Shown here one piece after another: positions 10,863 to 19,684 of a DNA stretch of 64,000 bases. The stretch lies in NCBI GenBank assembly GCA_936911875.1, contig CAKZGB010000011.1, positions 25,683-89,682 on the forward strand, given 5' to 3'. Position numbers and translations under genes: made by a program. This DNA comes from an uncultured Lysobacteraceae bacterium. GTDB taxonomy: Bacteria; Pseudomonadota; Gammaproteobacteria; Xanthomonadales; Xanthomonadaceae. Numbering within the stretch: position 1 is the stretch's first letter; every line of letters starts with the position of its first letter. The notes beneath the pieces are model-generated. The model did no database searches. It saw only the letters and a program-made list of their open reading frames with translations, and was not told the DNA's origin.

Positions 10863-11633
10863 TTATTTAGCAGTGAGACGAGTGGCGCCATCGAGACGAA
10901 TGGTTTCGCCGTTGAGATAAGTGTTGGTCAGGATGGTGCCGACCAGTGCGGCAAAATCTTCGGGTTTGCCCAGACGCGAGGGGAAGGGGATCGTGGCGGC
11001 CAACGATTCCTGCACTTGCGGCGGCATGCTGTCGACCATCGGGGTCCAGAACACGCCCGGTGCAATGGTCATGACGCGAATGCCAAAACGCGACAGCTCA
11101 CGTGCCATCGGCAAGGTCATGCCGACCACGCCACCTTTCGAGGCGGAATAGGCGGCTTGGCCGATCTGGCCTTCGTAGGCAGCGACCGAAGCAGTATTGA
11201 TAATGACGCCGCGTTCGCCATCGGTGCCGGTCTCATTGGTTTGCATCAGTGCGGCGCCGGCTTTGGCGACATTGAAGCTGCCAACCAGATTGACCATGAC
11301 GGTGTTGCGGAAATTGGCCAAAGGCATGGCACCTTCTTTGCCCAGCACGCGACCTGCACCGAGAATGCCGGCGCAGTTCATGACCACGTTCAAGCCGCCG
11401 AGAAATTCGTTGGCTTGCGCTACGTTGGCGACGACGGATTCTTCGTCGGTGACGTCGGTGGACCAGAAGCGGGCATTGCCTTCGCCCAGTTCGGCCACGG
11501 CGCTTGCGCCCTTGTCGGCATTGACATCAAACAGTGCGACCTTGCCGCCGTTGGCAACCAGATATTGCGCGACCGCGAGACCCAGTCCGCTGACGCCGCC
11601 GGTGATGATGGCCCGTGCGTTGGATAGTTGCAT
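10863..11633 (-). CDS. Short-chain dehydrogenase, 3-hydroxyacyl-CoA dehydrogenase type
   Basis: A 256-residue classical SDR. The NAD-binding TGGVSGLG is at residues 11-18, Asp in ALFDVNAD favours NAD over NADP, NCAG lies near residue 86, and the active site is [24 protein letters not shown] with the Tyr-x3-Lys. The sequence resembles type II 3-hydroxyacyl-CoA dehydrogenases (HSD17B10-like, 2-methyl-3-hydroxybutyryl-CoA dehydrogenase), which act in branched-chain amino acid and fatty acid breakdown. It sits 18 bases downstream of the HMG-CoA lyase gene, consistent with that role. Confidence 0.88.
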   Translation of the reverse strand: MQLSNARAIITGGVSGLGLAVAQYLVANGGKVALFDVNADKGASAVAELGEGNARFWSTDVTDEESVVANVAQANEFLGGLNVVMNCAGILGAGRVLGKEGAMPLANFRNTVMVNLVGSFNVAKAGAALMQTNETGTDGERGVIINTASVAAYEGQIGQAAYSASKGGVVGMTLPMARELSRFGIRVMTIAPGVFWTPMVDSMPPQVQESLAATIPFPSRLGKPEDFAALVGTILTNTYLNGETIRLDGATRLTAK

Positions 11634-11651
11634 TGAGAGAACTCCGAGAGA

Positions 11652-12560
11652 TTAAGTGTTGGAATGTTTTTTGACGTAGAGGGCGCGACCGGCACGGCTC
11701 TGCGAGGCGCGGCCTAAGCGCTCGGATAGCCAATGGCCGACTTCGGTCACCGCATCGAGATCGACGCCGGTACGAAGGCCCTGTCCGTGCAGGAAATAGA
11801 TCACGTCTTCGGTGGCGACGTTGCCGGTAGCACCCTTGGCATAAGGACAGCCGCCGGTACCGGCCACCGACGAATCGATGACGCGAGCGCCTTCTTCAAG
11901 GCAGGCCAGGATATTGGCGAGCGCCTGACCGTAAGTGTCGTGGAAGTGCAGGGCGAGTTGATCGACCGGCACTTCCTGTGCAACTGCACGCAGCATTTCG
12001 CGTGCCTTAGAAGGCGTGCCGACGCCAATGGTGTCGCCCAGAGAAATCTCGTAGCAACCCAGCTCATGCAAGGCCTTCGCGACGCGAACCACTTCGCTGA
12101 CGGCGACGTCGCCTTGAATGGGGCAACCCAGCACGGTCGAAACATAACCGCGCACTTTGACGTTGTCGGCACGTGCAGCTTCGAGGATAGGGGCCATGCG
12201 CTCAAAGGTCTGCGCAATGCTGGCGTTGGTGTTCTTGAGCGAAAAACCTTCGGAAGCTGCGGTGAAAACAGCAACCTCACGCGCACCTGAGGCGATGGCG
12301 CGTTCGTAGCCTTGCATGTTGGGCGTAAGGACCGGATAGTCGACGCCCGGTTTGCGTTGAATGCCGGTCAGCACTTCGGAGGCGTCGGCCATTTGCGGCA
12401 CCCACTTGGGGCTCACAAACGCGGTGACTTCGATCGAAGGCAATCCCGTTTCCGAGAGGCGATTGATCAGCTCGATTTTGTCGGCGGTGGTGACGGGTGC
12501 AGATTCGTTCTGCAAACCGTCACGCGCAGACATCTCGACAATGCGGACGTAATCACTCAT
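11652..12560 (-). CDS. Hydroxymethylglutaryl-CoA lyase
   Basis: TIM-barrel DRE-metallolyase of 302 residues that splits HMG-CoA into acetoacetate and acetyl-CoA, the last step of leucine degradation. VEMSARDGLQNE near residues 8-19 has the catalytic Arg-Asp; LHFHDTYGQALAN holds the two metal-binding histidines; and GTGGCPYAKGATGNVATEDV (about residues 233-252) is the HMG-CoA lyase signature with the active-site cysteine. It overlaps the carboxylase stop by four bases. The gene corresponds to liuE/mvaB of other bacteria. Confidence 0.95.
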   Translation of the reverse strand: MSDYVRIVEMSARDGLQNESAPVTTADKIELINRLSETGLPSIEVTAFVSPKWVPQMADASEVLTGIQRKPGVDYPVLTPNMQGYERAIASGAREVAVFTAASEGFSLKNTNASIAQTFERMAPILEAARADNVKVRGYVSTVLGCPIQGDVAVSEVVRVAKALHELGCYEISLGDTIGVGTPSKAREMLRAVAQEVPVDQLALHFHDTYGQALANILACLEEGARVIDSSVAGTGGCPYAKGATGNVATEDVIYFLHGQGLRTGVDLDAVTEVGHWLSERLGRASQSRAGRALYVKKHSNT

Positions 12561-14548
12561 GCGGCATCTCCTGTTTGCAGACTGACCAGCACGGTATCGG
12601 CTTCGACAAACTGACCGGCCTCTGCATGGATCGAAGCGATCACGCCATCGCGTGGCGATTTCAGACTCAGTTCCATCTTCATGGCCTCAATCACCATGAC
12701 TTCGGTGCCGGCAGTCACCTGATCGCCTTCCTTGACCGAGCAGACTACCACGCGGCCGGGCATCGGCGCCGTGATGCGATCGCCCGCAGAACCGGCGGCA
12801 TCGCTATCGGTTTCCCAGCGTGACAGCGGCTGCAGCGCGAAGCGCGCATCGCCATCGTGCAGAACCAACTGCGGTGAGGAGGCGACGATGCGGTACTGAT
12901 GGCGACGGCCATCCGCCACCCAGCTGATGCTATTGGCATCGGTGCGAACGTTGCTGACTTCGATCGGTCCGTCGTCGAGATCCACCGTGGCAGCGCCGGA
13001 CGTGCCCGCAACTTTGAACGTTACGGGTGCCTTGCCGTGCGGATCCTGGAACAGTCCGAGTCGCACAGCAGGAGCGGCCGAACGCCAACCGTCACCGGCA
13101 TCCCACGGCGACTTCACCGAAGCCGTGGGTGCCACAGCAGAACCGAATGCCGACCACAACGCGGCCGCGGTACGAACCGGAGTCGGTGCACCGGACGCTT
13201 CAGGCAGCACTTCGGCTAAATGCCGATCGAGATACGAGGTATCAATGGTGGCGTTAACCACCGACGGATGGCGCACGAGTCGTTCAAGGAATTCGATGTT
13301 CGACTTGGGTCCGATGATTTCGCATTGGGCCAGTGCCTCACGCAGGCGCTGCAGCGCAGCGGGGCGATCGGTATCCCAAACGATGAGCTTGGCAATCATC
13401 GGGTCGTAGTAAATCGTGACTCGATCGCCTTGCACCACACCACTGTCGATGCGGACATGGCGACTCGGCGCCGGCAGTTGCAACACTTTCAATGTGCCGG
13501 ACGAAGGCAGAAAGTTCGCGGCCGGATCTTCGGCGTACAGACGCACTTCGATCGCGTGACCGTTTTGCTGTGCAGGAATCGCGGGCAGGGGCTCACCGTC
13601 GGCGACGCGGAGCTGCCATTCGACCAGGTCTTCACCCAACACCATTTCGGTGACCGGGTGTTCAACCTGAAGGCGCGTGTTGATTTCCATGAAATAGAAA
13701 CCGCCATCGGCACCGACAATAAATTCAACCGTACCGGCGTTGACGTAGTCGATGGCCTCACCGGCCATCACCGCCGCTTCGCCCATGGCCTGACGCAAAG
13801 CGGGTGTCAGGAACGGCGAGGGGGACTCTTCGAGCACTTTCTGATAACGACGCTGCGCGCTGCATTCGCGTTCGAACAGATGCACGACCTTGCCATGCGT
13901 GTCGCCGAAAATCTGGATCTCGATATGGCGCGGGGATTCAATAAAACGTTCCAGCAGCACACGATCACGACCGAAGGCGTTGAGGGCTTCGCGCTTGCAG
14001 CTTTCTAAAGCCGAGGCAAACTCATCGGCCGCGCGAACAATGCGCATGCCTTTTCCGCCACCACCATGGGCCGCCTTGATCATCAGCGGATAACCGATGG
14101 CATCGGCCTGCGTCTGCAGAAAATCCGGATCCTGATTGGCGCCCGTATAACCCGGCACCACCGGCACGCCGGCGGCCTGCATCAGATCCTTAGCGCCGGC
14201 CTTGGACCCCATCTTGCGCATGGATTCGGCACGTGGACCGATAAAGATCAGACCCGCCTGCTGCACGGCATCGGCAAAGTCTGCATTTTCCGAGAGAAAG
14301 CCGTAACCGGGGTGAATGGCTTGCGCGCCGCTGCGCAACGCCACATCCAGAATGACATCGCCACGCAGATACGATTCGGACGGTGCATCGCCGCCGATCG
14401 GATAGGCTTCATCGGCTTGCAGTACGTGCTGGGCCATCGCATCGGAGGTGGAATACACCGCAACGGTACGAATACCGAGACGCTTAGCGGTACGAATAAT
14501 GCGGCAGGCGATTTCGCCGCGATTGGCGATCAGAATCTTGCTCAACAT
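12557..14548 (-). CDS. Biotin-dependent acyl-CoA carboxylase alpha subunit, methylcrotonyl-CoA type
   Basis: A 663-residue protein with biotin carboxylase and biotin carrier domains. The start ATG read from 14548 gives MLSKILIANRGEIACRI; the in-frame TTG at 14551 is not needed. GGGGKGMRIV (near residue 164) is the ATP-binding glycine loop, EINTRLQVEHPVTEM the catalytic segment, and EAMKMELSLKSP near residue 628 carries the biotinylated lysine. Size and position between an enoyl-CoA hydratase and HMG-CoA lyase fit methylcrotonyl-CoA carboxylase (LiuD); geranyl- or propionyl-CoA specificity cannot be excluded. The carboxyltransferase beta subunit is absent from the window. Confidence 0.92.
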   Translation of the reverse strand: MLSKILIANRGEIACRIIRTAKRLGIRTVAVYSTSDAMAQHVLQADEAYPIGGDAPSESYLRGDVILDVALRSGAQAIHPGYGFLSENADFADAVQQAGLIFIGPRAESMRKMGSKAGAKDLMQAAGVPVVPGYTGANQDPDFLQTQADAIGYPLMIKAAHGGGGKGMRIVRAADEFASALESCKREALNAFGRDRVLLERFIESPRHIEIQIFGDTHGKVVHLFERECSAQRRYQKVLEESPSPFLTPALRQAMGEAAVMAGEAIDYVNAGTVEFIVGADGGFYFMEINTRLQVEHPVTEMVLGEDLVEWQLRVADGEPLPAIPAQQNGHAIEVRLYAEDPAANFLPSSGTLKVLQLPAPSRHVRIDSGVVQGDRVTIYYDPMIAKLIVWDTDRPAALQRLREALAQCEIIGPKSNIEFLERLVRHPSVVNATIDTSYLDRHLAEVLPEASGAPTPVRTAAALWSAFGSAVAPTASVKSPWDAGDGWRSAAPAVRLGLFQDPHGKAPVTFKVAGTSGAATVDLDDGPIEVSNVRTDANSISWVADGRRHQYRIVASSPQLVLHDGDARFALQPLSRWETDSDAAGSAGDRITAPMPGRVVVCSVKEGDQVTAGTEVMVIEAMKMELSLKSPRDGVIASIHAEAGQFVEADTVLVSLQTGDAA

Positions 14549-15330
14549 CAAAAGGACATCCAGGTCGGTTTGCGTTTTTCAAGGAAGGCCGTCAAGCCCT
14601 CCTGACCTTCAGGGGAGACACGCAACGCGGCGATGCGTGCAGCAGTTGTTGCATCTTGCGCGGCGGCATCTTCAGCGGCGAGCACATCGCGAATCAGTTG
14701 TTTAGCGGTGCCACTGGCCACCGGGCCTGCAGACAATAAGGTCTTGACCAGTACATCGACCGTTGCGTCCAGCTCTTCGGGTGCGACGACGTCGTGCAGT
14801 AATCCCATCTGCAAGGCCTTGCCGGCATCAAAGCGTTCGGCCGTTGCAAAGTAACGACGCGCCTGACGTGCACCGATCGCTTCAATCACATAAGGCGAAA
14901 TCACGGCGGGCAGCAGGCCAAGTTTGGCTTCGCTCAGGGCAAACAACGCGGTCGACGCGCCGATGGCCATATCGCAACATGCAATCAGTCCGACGCCACC
15001 ACCGAATGCAGGGCCTTGCACTTTGGCAATCGTCGGTTTGGGCAATTCGTTGAGCGTCCGCATCAGCAACGCAAGACGTTGGGCATCCGCCAGGTTGGTT
15101 TGCTCATCCGCACCGATCAGGCTGCGCATCCAATTCAAATCCGCACCTGCCGAAAACGAGGGACCCTCACTTTCCAGCACCACGACGCGTTCCGGTCCCT
15201 GAGCCGCTTCCAGCAGTGCAGCGGTCAGTTCCGCAATCAATGCATCATCGAAGGCATTGTGGACGGCCGGTCGGTTCATGCGCAGGCGCAAAACGCCATT
15301 GCCGGATTCAATTAGAAGGGCTTGGGTCAT
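14548..15330 (-). CDS. Enoyl-CoA hydratase/isomerase, probable methylglutaconyl-CoA hydratase
   Basis: Crotonase-fold enzyme of about 260 residues. The oxyanion-hole segments are SAGADLNWMRSL near residue 64 and GPAFGGGVGLIACCDMAIG near residue 107, followed by ALSEAKLGLLPAVISPYV with the catalytic glutamates. In a leucine pathway it would hydrate 3-methylglutaconyl-CoA to HMG-CoA (LiuC). I choose the ATG at 15330 (MTQALLIESG); an ATG at 15342 is also in frame and neither has a strong ribosome site. First gene visible in the minus-strand operon; its stop touches the next start (TGATG). Confidence 0.88.
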   Translation of the reverse strand: MTQALLIESGNGVLRLRMNRPAVHNAFDDALIAELTAALLEAAQGPERVVVLESEGPSFSAGADLNWMRSLIGADEQTNLADAQRLALLMRTLNELPKPTIAKVQGPAFGGGVGLIACCDMAIGASTALFALSEAKLGLLPAVISPYVIEAIGARQARRYFATAERFDAGKALQMGLLHDVVAPEELDATVDVLVKTLLSAGPVASGTAKQLIRDVLAAEDAAAQDATTAARIAALRVSPEGQEGLTAFLEKRKPTWMSF

Positions 15331-15386
15331 CGGCAAACGCATCCGGGCAGGTCAAACGCCCATTCTAACAAGCCTCTGCAGAGATT

Positions 15387-15408
15387 AATGATACTATTGA
15401 GATTCATT
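15387..15408 (+). promoter_or_regulatory. Possible Fur box over the feo promoter
   Basis: AATGATACTATTGAGATTCATT is an imperfect palindrome (AATGA ... TCATT) with the AT-rich pattern of a Fur site, 21 bases before the chosen feoA start. TACTAT inside it could be a -10 element, so Fur-Fe would block polymerase. The match to the 19-base consensus is partial. Confidence 0.5.
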
Positions 15409-15429
15409 CCCATTTGCAGAATCGCAACC

Positions 15430-15669
15430 GTGAGACCGCTGCACGAACTGGCCAAGGGCGTCTTCGCCAAAGTCCGCCACGTCGAAGACCGACGCGAGGG
15501 TGATCCGATTTCCCGGCGCCTGCGTGAGCTCGGTTTTGTCGAAGGCCGGGCAGTGGTGATCCGCGCATGGGGCCCGTTTGGCATGGATCCGCTGATGGTA
15601 CAGATCGGCGACAGTCGTTTTGCCTTGCGTCGTAGCGAAGCGGCGCGGGTGCTGGTGGATCGCGAATGA
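15430..15669 (+). CDS. feoA: Ferrous iron transport protein A
   Basis: Small SH3-like cytoplasmic protein that assists FeoB. I choose the GTG at 15430 (MRPLHELAKGVFAKVRHV), giving 79 residues, the normal size; longer in-frame starts run back through the probable Fur box. The core GDPISRRLRELGFVEGRAVVIRA...GPFGMDPLMVQIGDSRFALRRSEAARVLV is the complete FeoA domain. Its TGA overlaps the feoB ATG by four bases, so both are translated together. Iron-dependent control is suggested by the possible Fur site just upstream. Confidence 0.9.
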   Translation: MRPLHELAKGVFAKVRHVEDRREGDPISRRLRELGFVEGRAVVIRAWGPFGMDPLMVQIGDSRFALRRSEAARVLVDRE

Positions 15670-17528
15670 GCGAACTCTGCGTTGCGCTGGTCGGGATGCC
15701 CAATTGCGGCAAGACGGCTCTATTTAATCGTCTGACCGGCAGTCGCCAGAAAGTGGCCAACTACGCCGGCGTCACGGTCGAGCGCAAAGAAGGTCAACTG
15801 ACCACGCCGCAAGGTCAGCGGATCCGTTTGCTGGATTTGCCGGGCACTTATTCGCTGGTGCCGGCCTCACTCGATGAAGCCGTGACGCGCGATGTGTTGC
15901 GCGGTTTCTATCCCGGTGAGCCGCGACCGGATCTGGTGCTGTGCGTGGTCGATAGCACCAACTTGCAGATGCACTTGCGATTAGTGGCCGAAGTGTTGGC
16001 GCAAGGCTTGCCGACGATTCTGGTGCTCAATATGCACGATGCGGCCACCAAGGCCGGTATTCAAATCGACACCGAGGGTTTGTCGGCGGCGTTGGGGATT
16101 CCGGTGGTCACGTCGATTGCGGTCCGCAATGATGGCGTGCAGCAGGTACTCACGCAATTGGATGCGCCGTTGCCAACGGCCGCAGACACGCGTGGTGATA
16201 CGCCGGCGCAAGGTGCCGATATTGAGTCGGCTACAGATCTTGCTGCGAACTGGTTCGAGCGGTTCGTGCGCATGCCTTCGCAACGGGAACGGTTTGATGA
16301 TCGTCTCGATGCGTGGTTGCTGCATCCGATCATTGGCCTAGTCACGCTGATGGTGCTGATGTTCTTTATGTTCCAGGCGGTGTATGCCTGGGCCACGCCG
16401 ATGATGGATGGCATTGAGTCGCTGTTCGGATCCATCGGTGAATTTGTCGGAGCGCACTTGTCTGAGGGTCCGCTGCGCAGTCTGATTGTCGATGGCATCA
16501 TCGCCGGTGCCGGTGGCGTGCTGGTGTTCCTGCCGCAGATTCTGATTCTGTTCGCTTTTATTCTGGTGCTCGAGGAATCGGGTTATCTGCCGCGCGCTGC
16601 GTTCTTGCTGGATCGGTTGATGGGCGCTGCCGGTTTGTCGGGGCGTTCGTTTATTCCGCTGCTGTCGAGTTTTGCCTGTGCGGTGCCGGGCATCATGGCG
16701 ACGCGGAGTATTCCCGATCCGCGCGATCGCTTCGCCACCATTCTGGTCGCACCACTGATGACGTGTTCGGCACGATTGCCGGTGTATACCTTGCTGATCG
16801 GCGCGTTCATTCCCAAGCGCACTGTTTGGGGGCCGATCAATCAGCAGGGGCTGGTGCTATTCGGACTGTATTTTGCCGGCATTATCAGCGCGCTGATCGT
16901 GTCGTGGTTCCTTAAAAAATGGCGGCGTGATCGGGCCGAGCATGCGCTGATTCTCGAACTGCCCGCATACCGTTGGCCCAATCTGCGCGACTTGGCCATC
17001 GGTCTGTGGGAACGCGCCATGATCTTTATCAAGCGCGTGGGCGGCATCATTCTGGCCATGACGGTGCTGTTGTGGTTCCTGCTGACGTTCCCTGCAGCTC
17101 CTGTCGGCGCCACGCAACCTGCGATTGATTACAGCTTTGCCGGTCAGTTGGGTCATTGGTTGCAGCACGTGTTTGCGCCGCTCGGATTCAACTGGCAAAT
17201 TGCAATCGCGCTGATTCCGGGCTTGGCCGCGCGCGAGGTGATGGTGTCCTCGCTCGGTACGATCTATTCGCTGGCCGGTGCCGATGACGATTCCACCATT
17301 CGTTTGCTGACGCCGATCATTAGCGAGCAGTGGAGCCTGGCGACGGCATTGTCGTTGCTGGTGTGGTTTATCTACGCGCCGCAGTGCATCTCGACGCTGG
17401 CCACCATCAAGCGTGAGACGCATTCGTGGCGCAAGATGTTCGCCGCCACGATTTATCTGTTTGCATTGGCGTACGGCGCCTCGTTGCTGACGTTCCAGGT
17501 GGCGAAGGCGTTAGGCTGGAACACATGA
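15666..17528 (+). CDS. feoB: Ferrous iron transporter B
   Basis: A 620-residue inner-membrane Fe2+ permease. The N-terminal G domain shows G1 GMPNCGKT at residues 10-17, NYAGVTVE (G2), LDLPGTYSL (G3) and LNMHD (G4). The membrane part has the two Gate motifs with cysteines, SSFACAVPGIMATR near residue 335 and the matching segment near residue 540 (LTFQ...). The short length relative to E. coli FeoB (773) is typical of the Xanthomonas group, where the linker between G domain and pore is reduced. Middle gene of feoA-feoB-small protein, coupled on both sides by overlaps. Confidence 0.96.
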   Translation: MSELCVALVGMPNCGKTALFNRLTGSRQKVANYAGVTVERKEGQLTTPQGQRIRLLDLPGTYSLVPASLDEAVTRDVLRGFYPGEPRPDLVLCVVDSTNLQMHLRLVAEVLAQGLPTILVLNMHDAATKAGIQIDTEGLSAALGIPVVTSIAVRNDGVQQVLTQLDAPLPTAADTRGDTPAQGADIESATDLAANWFERFVRMPSQRERFDDRLDAWLLHPIIGLVTLMVLMFFMFQAVYAWATPMMDGIESLFGSIGEFVGAHLSEGPLRSLIVDGIIAGAGGVLVFLPQILILFAFILVLEESGYLPRAAFLLDRLMGAAGLSGRSFIPLLSSFACAVPGIMATRSIPDPRDRFATILVAPLMTCSARLPVYTLLIGAFIPKRTVWGPINQQGLVLFGLYFAGIISALIVSWFLKKWRRDRAEHALILELPAYRWPNLRDLAIGLWERAMIFIKRVGGIILAMTVLLWFLLTFPAAPVGATQPAIDYSFAGQLGHWLQHVFAPLGFNWQIAIALIPGLAAREVMVSSLGTIYSLAGADDDSTIRLLTPIISEQWSLATALSLLVWFIYAPQCISTLATIKRETHSWRKMFAATIYLFALAYGASLLTFQVAKALGWNT

Positions 17529-17755
17529 GCCCGACACTGCAATGGATCATCGTTGCGGTCGCTGTACTGTTGGCGTTGCAGTTTGTGATCCGCAAATATT
17601 TCCCGGCTTGGATTAAGCGGCAACGTCAGACGTTAGCCATTGCTTTGCTCAGAGAACCGGGGCCTGAATGGCGGCGCCGATTGGGTCAGCGGATTGCACC
17701 GCCTTCGACCGGTTCCAAAGCCGGCGGTTGCGATGACTGCAACGGTTGCGATTAG
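17525..17755 (+). CDS. Small membrane protein with Cys-rich tail, FeoB-associated
   Basis: A 76-residue protein starting at the ATG that overlaps the feoB stop. It has one N-terminal membrane helix (LQWIIVAVAVLLALQFVIR, residues 5-23), a basic stretch RKYFPAWIKRQRQ on the likely cytoplasmic side, and a glycine-cysteine tail GGCDDCNGCD. Position and Cys tail resemble the FeoB-associated Cys-rich proteins and the DUF6587 group, but it is not FeoC, having no winged helix. A role in holding or delivering iron at the FeoB exit is an inference from location and cysteines only. It is convergent with the GNAT gene, overlapping by four bases. Confidence 0.78.
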   Translation: MSPTLQWIIVAVAVLLALQFVIRKYFPAWIKRQRQTLAIALLREPGPEWRRRLGQRIAPPSTGSKAGGCDDCNGCD

Positions 17756-18198
17756 TCCGTAAGCGACTTGCGCATTTTTAAGTGGGGGATGCCCACTTCG
17801 GTAAACCAGTCACCCACCTGTTCGTAGCCGAGCTTTTCATAGAAGCCGGTGGCGATGTCGCGTGCATGCAGGACGATCTCGTGAGCGCCGGCATCGAGCA
17901 GGGCTTGTTCGGCTTGCTGCATCAGCTGTCGACCCAGGCCATGTTGCTGCAAGTCTTCGCGCACGGCCATCTGACGGATCTTGTATTGGCCTTCGCCATA
18001 AGGCGTTGCGATCACGCAGGCCACCAAGGTCTCCTGATCAAACAGGCCGAAGTGGAAGTCGGATTCCTCATCGCGAATCTGCTCCGGTGTCAGGTGAAAG
18101 ACCAGACCCAGCGGGATGCGCAGGATCGTGTCGCGCAGGTGGTATTCCTGTTCGAGGTCGGTGCCGGAAGTCTGCAGGCGGCGGAACGTGGGTGACAT
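17752..18198 (-). CDS. GNAT family N-acetyltransferase
   Basis: A 148-residue single GNAT domain. The acetyl-CoA-binding motif A is IRQMAVREDLQQHGLGRQLMQQAEQAL at about residues 75-101, with the Q/RxxGxG/A loop as QQHGLG; the C-terminal ATGFYEKLGYEQVGDWFTEVGIPHLKM is motif B and ends with the HxxM pattern of the ElaA/YitI-like subgroup. The acceptor substrate is not predictable. The gene is divergent from radA and convergent with the feo operon. Confidence 0.88.
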   Translation of the reverse strand: MSPTFRRLQTSGTDLEQEYHLRDTILRIPLGLVFHLTPEQIRDEESDFHFGLFDQETLVACVIATPYGEGQYKIRQMAVREDLQQHGLGRQLMQQAEQALLDAGAHEIVLHARDIATGFYEKLGYEQVGDWFTEVGIPHLKMRKSLTD

Positions 18199-18273
18199 CG
18201 TCTCAAGTCGTGCGAAGGCAATTCGTTACTATACAAAACGTATCCTTCTCTCGTGTCTTTCGGAGTCCGCTTA

Positions 18274-19671
18274 GTGGCCACCAGTAAAAAATCGGGCAAA
18301 CGCCAAACCGCTTTCGTCTGCAATGAATGCGGTGCAGAGTCCGGTAAGTGGGCAGGTCAGTGCGGCGAGTGCGGCGGCTGGAACACGATTACAGAAATCA
18401 CGCTGGCCCCTGCGCGTCCGAGCGGATCGGGTGCAGCGCCGGCACGGCGTGCGGGTTGGAGTGGCGAGGGCGGAGCGGTCGCTCAAGCGCTGGAGAGCGT
18501 GCCCACGCAAGAGTCCTCGCGGCTCTCGACCGGCATCGCGGAGCTCGATCGCGTGCTCGGTGGCGGTCTGGTCGATGGCGCAGTCGTATTAGTCGGTGGC
18601 GATCCGGGCATCGGCAAATCCACCTTGCTGCTGCAGGCTGTCGTCAAAATGGCACCGGCCGTCAGCTCGCTGTATGTCACGGGTGAGGAATCGCTCAGTC
18701 AGGTGGCCGGGCGGGCTGCGCGGCTCGGGTTGCCTTCGACAGGGGTACAGGCGCTGGCCGAGACGCATATTGATCGGATCATTGATCAGGCCACTACGCT
18801 CAAGCCACGGGTGCTGGTGATCGACTCCATTCAGACGATCTGGACCGATGAGTTAACGGCGGCGCCCGGCAGTGTCTCGCAAGTGCGCGAGTCGGCGGCG
18901 CGTCTGGTGCGCTTTGCCAAAGAGTCGGGCATCGCCGTATTTCTGGTCGGTCACGTCACCAAAGAGGGCGGCATTGCCGGTCCGCGCGTGCTCGAGCACA
19001 TGGTCGATGCGGTGTTGTATTTCGAGGGCGAAAGCGGCGGACGTTTGCGTTTGCTGCGCGCGTTTAAAAACCGGTTTGGTGCCATCAACGAACTGGGCGT
19101 CTTTGCGATGGCCGAGCGTGGCCTGCGCGAGGTGCCCAATCCGTCTGCGATTTTTCTGTCGGGCGCGACCGGCGATCAGCCGGGCAGTTGCGTGACCGTG
19201 ACGCGTGAGGGTACACGACCGCTACTGGTCGAGGTGCAATCCTTAGTTGACGGCAGTTCGTTGAGCAATCCGCGGCGCGTGGCTGTGGGTATGGATGGCA
19301 ATCGTCTGGCCATGCTGTTGGCCGTGCTGCACCGGCATGCCGGCATTGTCATGGGCGATCAGGATGTCTTCGTCAATATTGTCGGCGGCATTCGTCTGCA
19401 GGAAACGGCGGCCGATTTACCGGTGCTAATGGCGATTCATTCGTCGCTGCGTGATGCACCGATGCCCGGCAATTTGCTGGCGTTTGGTGAGGTGGGGCTA
19501 TCCGGCGAGTTGCGTCCGGTACCGGGTGGCGAGGATCGCTTGCGTGAGGCCGCAACGCACGGTTTTAAAAAAGCCATCGTGCCGCGTGCCAATGCACCGA
19601 AGTCGGGCCACATCGGCGAGCTGCAAGTGATTGGGGTCGGCACTTTGGCCGAGGCGCTGGACGCGCTCTGA
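18274..19671 (+). CDS. radA: DNA repair protein RadA (Sms)
   Basis: RecA-like ATPase that helps branch migration and processing of recombination intermediates. I prefer the GTG at 18274 (MATSKKSGKRQTAFVCNECG) because GGAG lies eight bases upstream; GTG at 18253 is an alternative. Domains in order: a four-cysteine zinc finger CNECG...CGECG (residues 16-35), Walker A GDPGIGKST near residue 110, the RadA motif KNRFGAINELG near residue 265, and a C-terminal Lon-protease-like domain that lacks a catalytic role. Length about 465 residues is normal. It is alone on its strand, convergent with the cytochrome-assembly-like gene. Confidence 0.96.
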   Translation: MATSKKSGKRQTAFVCNECGAESGKWAGQCGECGGWNTITEITLAPARPSGSGAAPARRAGWSGEGGAVAQALESVPTQESSRLSTGIAELDRVLGGGLVDGAVVLVGGDPGIGKSTLLLQAVVKMAPAVSSLYVTGEESLSQVAGRAARLGLPSTGVQALAETHIDRIIDQATTLKPRVLVIDSIQTIWTDELTAAPGSVSQVRESAARLVRFAKESGIAVFLVGHVTKEGGIAGPRVLEHMVDAVLYFEGESGGRLRLLRAFKNRFGAINELGVFAMAERGLREVPNPSAIFLSGATGDQPGSCVTVTREGTRPLLVEVQSLVDGSSLSNPRRVAVGMDGNRLAMLLAVLHRHAGIVMGDQDVFVNIVGGIRLQETAADLPVLMAIHSSLRDAPMPGNLLAFGEVGLSGELRPVPGGEDRLREAATHGFKKAIVPRANAPKSGHIGELQVIGVGTLAEALDAL

Positions 19672-19684
19672 GATATAACGCGCC

